Notes under the pieces: model-generated
What the model was told of the DNA's origin: nothing
Seen by the model: only the letters and a program-made list of their open reading frames with translations
Database searches by the model: none
Origin: Alteromonas macleodii ATCC 27126
Lineage (GTDB): Bacteria; Pseudomonadota; Gammaproteobacteria; Enterobacterales; Alteromonadaceae
Length of the DNA stretch: 64,000 nucleotides
Direction of reading: 5' to 3'
Assembly: GCF_000172635.2 (NCBI RefSeq)
Contig: NC_018632.1
Span: 496,001-560,000 of the forward strand
Program-made: the position numbers and the translations under genes
In this document: positions 18,889 to 25,838 of the stretch, piece after piece
Layout: every line of letters starts with the position of its first letter
How positions within the stretch are numbered: position 1 is the first letter of the stretch

Positions 18889-18923
18889 CGCGTTTTCTTC
18901 GTTATTTATTGCAAGCAAGACTC

Positions 18924-19256
18924 TTATCTGTGACTTCTTGGTGCGAACATAATTATCGCCATACCAATCAAAGCGACAAAGGTGCCCACCAAGTCCCATA
19001 ACGTTGGCTTCACTCCATCAACAAGCCAAAGCCACATAATAGCCATAAAAATATAAACACCACCGTAAGCGGCGTATACGCGCCCGGCAGCGGTTGGGTG
19101 AAGTGACAACAGCCAAGCAAAAAGCGCGAGCGATATAGCCGCTGGTACTAACAACCATATGGACTTATCTTCTTTCAACCATAAATAGGGCAGATAGCAC
19201 CCAACAATTTCAGCAAGTGCAGTAATAACAAACAAACCAATGGTTTTTAATTCCAA
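18924..19256 (-). CDS. ynfA: YnfA/UPF0060 family small membrane protein
   Basis: A 110-residue four-helix inner-membrane protein of the UPF0060 family ([55 protein letters not shown]). The family lies in the drug/metabolite transporter neighbourhood of small multidrug resistance proteins, but its substrate is unsettled. TTG at 19256 is preferred as the start because AAGAGG is 8 bases upstream and E. coli YnfA begins at the same place; a TTG at 19292 would add 12 unlikely residues. Confidence 0.9.
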   Translation of the reverse strand: MELKTIGLFVITALAEIVGCYLPYLWLKEDKSIWLLVPAAISLALFAWLLSLHPTAAGRVYAAYGGVYIFMAIMWLWLVDGVKPTLWDLVGTFVALIGMAIIMFAPRSHR

Positions 19257-19355
19257 CGGGCAGGCCTCTTTTGAAATACTGCTGGTAAGCAAATAATACC
19301 TTTGAAAAGGGCATTAAAGTGCTACTCGCACGCCATGCTAGGAAACTATCTTTCA

Positions 19356-19607
19356 CTAGTTATCGTCGCTTTCAGAGCTAAACAAGCCTCTAAAAAGCGC
19401 GGTAAGTGCTCCAGACACCGTATCTTCTATAGCATCGTTTTTGTGGTCACGCTTTTTGCTGTATCGGTTAGTAGATTCTTCTCGCTGTCTTTTTTCAGCA
19501 CTGGCACTAGCCCCATCAAGAAAGTCTCTTGCAGCCCTATCAGAAGTTGAAGCGCACCCTGTTGAGATTACGCATATTGACAAGATTACTATCAATTTAA
19601 TCTTCAT
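19356..19607 (-). CDS. Small hypothetical lipoprotein
   Basis: An 83-residue protein with a clean signal peptide and lipobox (STGCAS at 16-21), then a highly charged segment (KRQREESTNRYSKKRDHKND) and a short amphipathic end. No family known to me. It is the leftmost of the leftward small ORFs that make up the integron-like region, and its stop codon abuts GTTATC on the + strand, a possible worn attC end. Confidence 0.6.
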   Translation of the reverse strand: MKIKLIVILSICVISTGCASTSDRAARDFLDGASASAEKRQREESTNRYSKKRDHKNDAIEDTVSGALTALFRGLFSSESDDN

Positions 19608-19628
19608 GTTATCTAAATTCCTATCACC

Positions 19629-19684
19629 GTATAACGTCTAATAAAGGGCATATTAAAGTGGAGCGTAACAACGAATCGTTATGT
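19629..19684 (-). repeat. Weak attC-like site
   Basis: GTATAACG at 19629 and CGTTATGTAC ending about 19686 form imperfect inverted ends around a 56-bp intergenic segment between two small ORFs. The size suits the shortest attC sites, but the internal stem is poor. The right core overlaps the stop of the neighbouring 65-residue gene. Confidence 0.4.
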
Positions 19685-19876
19685 ACTTTGCTTGCTCATA
19701 CCTCTAATTGCAAAGAAGTAATAGATTAAAAAACCCAACCACGAAAAGAAAAGGGAAATGGCCCCCCATGCTAACTTGTGTATGCCTTTAGCTTTTTTGG
19801 ATGTTAAGGCAATTAACGCTGGTAGAAGTGTAAGGCTGAAAAGCACGATAAAAATAATGATTTGCCAAAAACTCAT
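19679..19876 (-). CDS. Small two-helix membrane protein
   Basis: A 65-residue protein (starts MSFWQIIIF) with two predicted membrane helices (4-26 and 36-58) joined by a short Lys-rich loop. The layout is like the PLD-nuclease N-terminal or superinfection-immunity-like small membrane families, but similarity is weak. ATG 19876 is preferred, with AGGAGTT just upstream; an earlier start would add a non-hydrophobic 23-residue leader. Probably a gene cassette. Confidence 0.62.
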   Translation of the reverse strand: MSFWQIIIFIVLFSLTLLPALIALTSKKAKGIHKLAWGAISLFFSWLGFLIYYFFAIRGMSKQST

Positions 19877-20046
19877 ATTAAAAGAACTCCTTATCTTTTG
19901 GTTTTTAATTACAAGGGCTGCACCAAGCTCACCGAATGTAGTCAACTAACCTCTACTCGTTTCTATATCCATTGATTTCAACGAATTATTTTTTATTTAC
20001 TTGAACTACAGCCTATAGAATCAAGTTTTCTGAATTACACACTATA

Positions 20047-20071
20047 GTCTTAATCGTCATTTTGTTAAGAC
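20047..20071. other. Inverted repeat after small membrane-protein gene
   Basis: GTCTTAA (20047-20053) and TTAAGAC (20065-20071) form a perfect 7-bp stem with an 11-nt loop, immediately after the stop of the 92-residue gene. It has no T run. It could be a decayed attC core pair (GTTAAGA fits the GTTRRR part) or an mRNA 3' hairpin. Confidence 0.4.
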
Positions 20072-20073
20072 AT

Positions 20074-20352
20074 TTACTGCGATTTTTGTTTTGAAGCGTG
20101 AGGCATAATAGCGTAAAAAACTGAACAAATTGCTATCACATAAAAAGAATGGAAGAAAAAGCCCACCATATTTAACGCATCTGCTTCACACTGTGTTTGC
20201 AGGCCAGAGCAAAAAAAGAACTCCACTACGAATGAAGACAGTACTCCTAAGCCAAAAATTGCCATATAACTGAACAACGGTTTGAGCTTTAGAATTCCAA
20301 TAATCAGCAAAACAACAACTACTGGAATAACAATAATTAGCGCAGTCTGCAT
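20074..20352 (-). CDS. Hypothetical three-helix membrane protein
   Basis: A 92-residue hydrophobic protein with helices at about 4-20, 27-47 and 62-82 and a Cys pair between helices 2 and 3 (FFFCSGLQTQCEAD). No family recognised. It belongs to the run of tiny leftward membrane-protein genes typical of integron cassette cargo. Confidence 0.6.
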   Translation of the reverse strand: MQTALIIVIPVVVVLLIIGILKLKPLFSYMAIFGLGVLSSFVVEFFFCSGLQTQCEADALNMVGFFFHSFYVIAICSVFYAIMPHASKQKSQ

Positions 20353-20418
20353 AAATCCCTCTTAGATTGATTTGGCTACTCACAATCCTGTGAAAGAAAC
20401 TTGGTAGATTACGGCCTG

Positions 20419-20700
20419 TTAAACCAAATATAAACTGCATACAATAAACAACCAAGTTAGTGATATACCGAGTACTATTTTTAACGTTGGTAACTTAGTT
20501 TGTGTTAATGAATAAATCGCATATGAAGCGGGAATGACAGAGAGACAGCCTCCAAGTACTAAGCCTTTAAAAAATCCTGCGATTAGCCCCCATTCATCTG
20601 CAATAAATGCATAAACCCAAGTGACTCCCCAGGCTACAAAGCAAAATGAAAGTAATAACTTGGCTATTCTGGCTTTTACCTTTACATCTTTGCTTTTCAT
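20419..20700 (-). CDS. Hypothetical three-helix membrane protein
   Basis: A 93-residue protein with a basic N-terminus (MKSKDVKVKARIAK) and three hydrophobic helices. No family recognised. The + strand reads GTTAAAC across its stop codon, an exact GTTRRRY word of the kind found at the ORF-proximal end of attC sites, but no partner core was found to the left. Confidence 0.58.
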   Translation of the reverse strand: MKSKDVKVKARIAKLLLSFCFVAWGVTWVYAFIADEWGLIAGFFKGLVLGGCLSVIPASYAIYSLTQTKLPTLKIVLGISLTWLFIVCSLYLV

Positions 20701-20750
20701 AAATATCCCGTTAGATAGTTACCAGAGGTAAATAACGACTCAACATTGTG

Positions 20751-20766
20751 TCTTCCCTAGGGAAGA
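20751..20766. other. 16-bp perfect palindrome
   Basis: TCTTCCCTAGGGAAGA is a perfect palindrome, extended by near-matching flanks (GTG before, TAC after), between two small genes of the integron region. No T tract follows. It could be an operator or the remnant of an attC stem; ACTCAAC (20738-20744) nearby fits RYYYAAC but no second core was found. Confidence 0.5.
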
Positions 20767-20852
20767 TACAGTCGAGAGACGAACTTGGCTGATTTGTAAG
20801 GCCAACATCTATTTTGAAAGCAAATGGTTTGTGGTTACCTGAGCCATGTTGT

Positions 20853-21140
20853 CTATTTCATCAGCTTTACTACGCATTGTTTGAAAGGCTCTACTTTTGA
20901 ACTTAATTCTGGGGGGAGTATTTCGGTACCGTCTGTTAAATCTAGAATGCCTGACACTACTGGTTTGTCAGTTGTCGTATCTATCTTAGCATTTATGGTC
21001 ATGGAAAAGTTGTAGCCGTTTGGGAGTAGAGATGCGCATTTTTGGACTGAATTTAAGGGAGCTGGGTTACTGAATGATTGAAAGGCTAACAGTGAAGATA
21101 GCAAAGTGGCTGAGCCAATAAAAAAAGCTTTTTTGTTCAT
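20853..21140 (-). CDS. Hypothetical secreted protein
   Basis: A 95-residue protein with a signal peptide (residues 1-25, MNKKAFFIGS to FSNPAP) and a mature region with two cysteines (KCASLL and QCVVKL), likely a disulfide. ATG at 21140 is preferred to an upstream in-frame codon because it sits behind AAAGGAATTACC. It starts 40 bp downstream of an attC-like site, as expected for a cassette gene. Confidence 0.65.
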   Translation of the reverse strand: MNKKAFFIGSATLLSSLLAFQSFSNPAPLNSVQKCASLLPNGYNFSMTINAKIDTTTDKPVVSGILDLTDGTEILPPELSSKVEPFKQCVVKLMK

Positions 21141-21180
21141 GGTAATTCCTTTTAACGTATTTTGCTGTCTCAAACTTCGA

Positions 21181-21245
21181 CCTTAACTGAGCTACAAAGT
21201 TCTGTAGCTAACGTCGCAGCGAACGTGCTCATTGGCTTGTTATAT
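21181..21245 (-). repeat. attC-like recombination site
   Basis: In cassette orientation the site runs from ATATAAC (21239-21245 on the + strand) to GTTAAGG (21181-21187), about 65 bp. The central hairpin is AGCTACA/TGTAGCT (7 bp, 6-nt loop) and CCAATGAGC opposite GCTCAGTTAAGG gives the outer arms. Size and plan match short attC sites, and it separates two leftward small genes. Confidence 0.65.
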
Positions 21246-21321
21246 GTGTACAAATTAAAACCTTTCACACCTCACTTTAGTAAAAACTAGCTACAAAGAG
21301 GATGATATTTGTTCTAGGCAA

Positions 21322-21510
21322 TTATTTACTTGCCCATCGGTAACAATAAAACCACCCAACAGGCGGGATCAAGAAGTTGAGCAAGACGGCGTAAATGACA
21401 ACCAACCCGATATTGTCAGCCTTTCCTTTAGCAAATTTGATGGTAAAGAAAATTACAACTAACGCGAGGATGAAGAGTGCTTGCCCCCAAAATGTTGCAT
21501 TTAGATTCAT
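21322..21510 (-). CDS. Small two-helix membrane protein (cassette gene)
   Basis: A 62-residue protein with two hydrophobic helices (about 8-24 and 34-54) and a short Lys-rich loop. The start ATG at 21510 lies in the word GTTATG, so it may overlap an old attC core; AAGGA is 5 bases upstream. No family recognised with confidence. It is followed by about 75 bp of untranslated sequence and then an attC-like site. Confidence 0.6.
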   Translation of the reverse strand: MNLNATFWGQALFILALVVIFFTIKFAKGKADNIGLVVIYAVLLNFLIPPVGWFYCYRWASK

Positions 21511-21550
21511 AACATTCCTTATTGATGAACTTTCTGAAAAGCATCGGTGT

Positions 21551-21653
21551 TCCCCATTAAAAGTGGACGTCCATGTTAAGCGTATTTTGCTTCGTATTCA
21601 TATGGGCTGACATAACCCAATGTTAAATGCCGCCTACTCTGACTTTGAAAAAC
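21551..21653 (-). mobile_element. IS3-family insertion sequence remnant (transposase C-terminus and end)
   Basis: On the minus strand one frame ending at TAA 21576-21578 reads SQSRRHLTLGYVSPYEYEA followed by KYA, the typical closing sequence of IS3-family DDE transposases (RRH-s-LGY-SP-EYE). After it comes tggacgtccacttttaatg, like an IS3-type terminal repeat. Only about 100 bp survives and no other part of the element is nearby. It occupies the place where the attC of the protease cassette should be and supplies the last codons of that protease in a different frame. Confidence 0.75.
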
Positions 21654-22327
21654 TTAGTTTTTTCGCTCAAATGTTGATATGACCAAGGAGGGTTTACTAC
21701 ATCAATGTTAGAAACGCCCAGCGTAGCAAGCCCTTCGAGTGAATAGTCCCAGCCGATAAAGTCTTCTTTCTCTGCGAACTCTTTATATTCGGAAGATTGC
21801 CCTAGTGTTGTTATTCGCTGGTCCACGCCAATTTTTTCGAAGAAGTTTCGCTCACGAATTACAGCTGACCTCATATATTTTTCTAAGCTCTGCTTTGTTG
21901 ATTCCCGCTCTTCCTCAGGAATAGCATCAATAAACGATGTAATTTCTTTCTCCATTCCGGTTGTACCACCGTGGAAACCAATAACTGCGTGACTCGAGAT
22001 CCTGTGATGGTTTGCTGCAGAAAAAACGTAGTTGGCGCATGATGAGAGACAATACTCATTGACCTCAAGCTTCAAATCATAGTCATGAACAATATCACCA
22101 AGATCCATTCCATGATTGATTTCACCGCCTTCGGACGTTATAGACAGCCATTCAACTTTACTCTTACCACTTTTCAGAATTGAAAGAAGTTTCTGATTTG
22201 CTGATGGCGATAATTTACCGTGATAAATTACTGTGTTTTCGTTTAAATCGACAGTTGTTTCGCCACCCTGCGCTGGCACGAATGATAGAGAAATAATTAA
22301 AATAAAAGACCATAAAAGTTTAAACAT
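21623..22327 (-). CDS. ClpP-like secreted serine protease (cassette gene)
   Basis: A 234-residue protein with a signal peptide (MFKLLWSFILIISLSF to AQGG) and a ClpP/crotonase-type fold. The strand ITSEGGEINHGMDLG and the segment YCLSSCANYVFSAANHHRI place the likely nucleophile serine in CLSSCANYVF, and AVIGFHGG follows. Similar proteins (COG3904-like) are frequent among cassette cargo. ATG 22327 has AAGGAAGG 3 bases upstream. The final residues, FKVRVGGI, are encoded by IS3 remnant DNA, so the native C-terminus has been replaced. Probably periplasmic or membrane-attached; function unknown. Confidence 0.72.
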   Translation of the reverse strand: MFKLLWSFILIISLSFVPAQGGETTVDLNENTVIYHGKLSPSANQKLLSILKSGKSKVEWLSITSEGGEINHGMDLGDIVHDYDLKLEVNEYCLSSCANYVFSAANHHRISSHAVIGFHGGTTGMEKEITSFIDAIPEEERESTKQSLEKYMRSAVIRERNFFEKIGVDQRITTLGQSSEYKEFAEKEDFIGWDYSLEGLATLGVSNIDVVNPPWSYQHLSEKTKFFKVRVGGI

Positions 22328-22343
22328 GTACCTTCCTTGTGGC

Positions 22344-22457
22344 ATTTAACACCCGCATAAAGGGCGATAACACATGGGCTAAAATCCGAGCAAAGCGACA
22401 GAGCCCACGTGTTATTGTCCCAGGGAGCCTGCGACCGACTACAGCGGTTTGTTATGC
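22344..22457 (-). repeat. attC recombination site
   Basis: About 114 bp between two cassette genes. In cassette orientation it begins GCATAAC (22451-22457) and ends GTTAAAT (22344-22350), an exact GTTRRRY. CATGGGCT (+ strand, about 22373) pairs with AGCCCACG (about 22401), and the longer arms ATAACAC/GTGTTAT extend the hairpin. The outer arms AACACCCGC and GCGGTTTGTT also pair with a small bulge. This is a full attC plan with both core pairs. Confidence 0.85.
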
Positions 22458-22463
22458 ACTTTT

Positions 22464-23102
22464 CTATGCAACCTTATTTTTATCCAAGCGCATTGCAGAA
22501 ATATAGTTTAGAAAAGCTCTACCATGTTTAGTGATGATCCATTTGTCTTCATCGTTTTTTACTAAATCCCAACTCAAAAGAAATTGCATATAATCTGAAA
22601 ATTGAACACCGTTAAGTATCTTGGTGTTTTTTTGCTTAGCATTCTCAAATATAGGAAGAATATCTTTCACACTGCATTGTCCATTGTTTTGTACTGAAAG
22701 ATATTCGAGGACCTGTATTTGCGAACCAAATATATTGAAATACACTTTTTCGAAGGTGTTGATAATCTGCTGCTGGGCTAAATTTTTGACTAATATGTCA
22801 ATTTTATCCTTTTCACCATCAATTTTAGTGAGATCATTTGTGATATGGGCCTCAACTTCGGTTCTGATTCCAGTCGTATCAACTGGGATGAATCTTGTCA
22901 AATCCTGGTCTTCGAGTTTTATCGGTTTGGCATGTTGATTGTTTTCATAAAATTGAAACTCCGTATCTCCATGTTTAGCAGACTTTATGCCACCACCAAA
23001 TATGCCAGACACTCTGTCTTTTAATACATATGCTATTACGCAGGTAACGAGAGGCCATGCTCCATACTTAACTAACTCGATGATAAAAAGTTTCGATTCC
23101 AT
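22464..23102 (-). CDS. Membrane-anchored protein with C-terminal winged-helix-like region (cassette gene)
   Basis: A 212-residue protein (starts MESKLFIIE). One membrane helix lies at about residues 8-27, followed by a Gly-rich stretch, a charged helical region and a C-terminal segment (about 125-205: FEKVYFNIFGSQIQVLEYL to WDLVKNDEDKWIITKHGRAF) that looks like a winged helix. Such an arrangement suggests a membrane sensor or regulator. No family identified. Its start overlaps the 3' end of the upstream cassette ORF by 31 bp, suggesting translational coupling across the attC. Confidence 0.68.
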   Translation of the reverse strand: MESKLFIIELVKYGAWPLVTCVIAYVLKDRVSGIFGGGIKSAKHGDTEFQFYENNQHAKPIKLEDQDLTRFIPVDTTGIRTEVEAHITNDLTKIDGEKDKIDILVKNLAQQQIINTFEKVYFNIFGSQIQVLEYLSVQNNGQCSVKDILPIFENAKQKNTKILNGVQFSDYMQFLLSWDLVKNDEDKWIITKHGRAFLNYISAMRLDKNKVA

Positions 23103-23785
23103 AGCCGAAGTTTCCAAAATGCATAACGCTCGCTTAACCGGCGCAAAAACAGCAGGCTAAAATAAGCGACGAAGGAGCGCAGCCTGCTGTTTAGCGTCCC
23201 TTGGTTGAAGCGCTTGTTATGCTTTTTTCCAATATATTCGACTAGCAAAGCTTCAAAACCTCTAACTGCTGAAATAACGGTGATTACTTCATTAGGCTCA
23301 ATATCAAGATTCTCGGGGCTACGAGGGTGCATTAGCCGATCACGGATCTTGATTGCCTTTTTCAGGTCGCTCCACCACGTAAGACCTGCATCAAATGATT
23401 GATTTAAGCTATGAGCTTTAGAATATAAATTAAAAGCAAATTTGATATTTTTCGTTAGATTGATATGAGCACTAACTTCGACAACGTTGCCTTTTTCATT
23501 TAACTGATGAGAAACTTCAAACGCAAAGTCAATTTCGGCCTGAGTTAGTTCAATACCATTTTCAATTGCATCATCAATTGCCGCAATCTTCATAGCAAAA
23601 CTGACTCCTTCGATATAGGCGAAACCAGCTCTAACAAGCTGGCGAGCATTGAACTCATGTTCAGCAAGAGTTGAACCATCCTCTTGCTTTTCGCCATTCT
23701 CAATATCTTTTATGACATTGGAGTAACACCGCTGAAAATCTTCGCCTAAAGTTACAATAAGTTCACTAGTACTTCTTTCGTCCAT
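23072..23785 (-). CDS. HEPN-like protein, first cassette gene (reads through attC)
   Basis: A 237-residue protein. Residues 1-187 form a helical domain with R148-x4-H153 in IRDRLMHPR, the arginine/histidine spacing of HEPN ribonucleases. The start ATG at 23785 is preceded by AGAGGAAGT. Residues from about 188 on are encoded by the attC at 23121-23222 and then by the first bases of the next cassette, because no stop occurs in this frame. The last 50 residues are therefore probably not part of the functional fold. It lies nearest the integrase, the position of the most recently captured cassette. A nuclease or toxin role is inference. Confidence 0.7.
   Translation of the reverse strand: MDERSTSELIVTLGEDFQRCYSNVIKDIENGEKQEDGSTLAEHEFNARQLVRAGFAYIEGVSFAMKIAAIDDAIENGIELTQAEIDFAFEVSHQLNEKGNVVEVSAHINLTKNIKFAFNLYSKAHSLNQSFDAGLTWWSDLKKAIKIRDRLMHPRSPENLDIEPNEVITVISAVRGFEALLVEYIGKKHNKRFNQGTLNSRLRSFVAYFSLLFLRRLSERYAFWKLRLWNRNFLSSS
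23121..23222 (-). repeat. attC recombination site
   Basis: A 102-bp site bounded by GCATAAC (+ strand 23121-23127) and GTTATGC (23216-23222). The arms AACAGCAGGCT and AGCCTGCTGTT are a perfect 11-bp inverted repeat, and the outer arms CGCTTAACC and GGTTGAAGCG pair with one unpaired base, the hallmark extrahelical base of attC. This is the clearest attC in the window. Confidence 0.92.
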
Positions 23786-23799
23786 ACTTCCTCTAAAAA

Positions 23800-23931
23800 G
23801 CATAACAATTTAGTGTAAGGAAAAAATCCTTTATGCAAAGTGGATAGTTTCCATATATCACATTTATAGTTTTGCCACTTTCGCACGTAAATACACTTCC
23901 ATCAATAACCTACACCTAGTATCTGAAAATA
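23800..23931 (-). other. Presumed attI region between integrase and first cassette
   Basis: GCATAAC at 23800-23806 (GTTATGC in cassette orientation) marks the junction of the first cassette. The following 125 bp of AT-rich DNA up to the LexA-like box lies where attI should be in a normal integron. attI sites share little sequence between integrons, so only position and core word support the call. The rest of the gap to 24023 holds the integrase promoter area. Confidence 0.6.
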
Positions 23932-23947
23932 CTGTACTTAAGTACGG
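23932..23947. promoter_or_regulatory. LexA-like box upstream of integrase pseudogene
   Basis: CTGTACTTAAGTACGG has the gammaproteobacterial LexA form CTGT-N8-ACAG with a single mismatch (ACGG), and CCGTACTTAAGTAC-type dyad symmetry. It lies 76 bp upstream of the integrase ATG. Integron integrases are known to be under SOS control through such boxes in their promoters. Confidence 0.6.
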
Positions 23948-24023
23948 AATCTTTCCTTTTTATTTTACGGACGAGTCAAAAACCGCAATTCTGTTTTTAT
24001 TTACAGTAATTAAAATCAAAAAA

Positions 24024-24575
24024 ATGAAATCAATGTTCATGCAAATGGTGATAGAGCACATGCAAAACCGTCGCTATGCGAAGCGTTCGATTGAACTCTA
24101 TAGTAAATGGATAATTAGTTTTATCCGCTTCAATAATAATAAGCACCCATCTGAAATGGGAGACAAAGAGTTGAGTGTTTCTGTCTCACTTAGTTAACGC
24201 TAAGAATGTGGCTCAGGCTACTCAGGCTAGCGCGCTAAATGAACTGGCGTTCTTGTATCGCGATATATTGGAAAGGCCACTTCTCGATTATCTATCGATC
24301 CTGAAAACAAAAGAGTGCGATGACATCATATTGATGAATCGAGTATACAAAAAGCAATACGGAACACGGCAAAAACTTGTGACATTAAAAAGAAAGTTAC
24401 GCCTCATACGCTGCGCCACTCTTTTGCAACGCATTTGCTGCAATCGGGCGTTGATATTAGAACGGTGCAAACACAGTTGGGTCATTCAGACGTAAAGACC
24501 ACACAAATTTATACTCACGTGCTTCAGCAAGGTGCGCAGGGGGTGATAAGTCCTTTATCTCGTGTTTTGAAGTAA
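24024..24575 (+). pseudogene. intI: Integron integrase (IntI), frameshifted and internally deleted
   Basis: The first frame from ATG 24024 gives an IntI N-terminus (ELYSKWIISFIRFNNNKHPSEMGDKE) but stops at 24195. A one-base shift near 24172 restores the sequence FLSHLVNAKNVAQATQASAL then FLYRDILERPL. The centre, including the first catalytic Arg region (GLRLME type) and the IntI-specific insertion, is missing: about 130 residues are lost. From about 24384 another frame resumes with [15 protein letters not shown] (His and Arg), [15 protein letters not shown] (catalytic Tyr) and the end SPLSRVLK, stop 24573-24575. The integrase must be inactive. Confidence 0.9.
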
Positions 24576-24596
24576 TCTTTAAAGTAATTACACCCA

Positions 24597-24626
24597 ACAA
24601 AAAAGAGCCCGAAGGCCCTTTTTTAA
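24597..24626 (-). terminator. Terminator of fadBA
   Basis: On the minus strand GGGCCTTCGGGCTC forms a short hairpin with A-rich 5' and TTTTTTG 3' flanks, about 30 bp past the fadA stop. The + strand also has a T run, so it could end transcripts from the pseudogene side. Confidence 0.8.
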
Positions 24627-24656
24627 ATTTAGCTTCAAAAGCGCTTATTTTAACGC

Positions 24657-25838
<1,182 letters not shown>

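Larger units (their letters stand above)
19608..24575 (-). mobile_element. Decayed chromosomal integron (cassette array plus intI pseudogene)
   Basis: The head holds a rightward integron integrase pseudogene (24024-24575). Left of it every gene runs leftward, as integron cassettes do relative to attI. Three attC-like sites at 23121-23222, 22344-22457 and 21181-21245 separate the genes, each ending in GTTRRRY-like core words and containing an internal hairpin. An IS3 remnant sits where the next attC would be expected. Left of 21.18 kb attC sites are faint, so the left boundary is uncertain and could be as far as 19.3 kb. The region is flanked by fadA on the right and by ynfA and GNAT genes on the left. 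Confidence 0.82.

Noticed and set aside
20353..20424. attC between two small membrane-protein genes
   Set aside because: GTTAAAC at one end fits, but no RYYYAAC partner or internal hairpin is visible.
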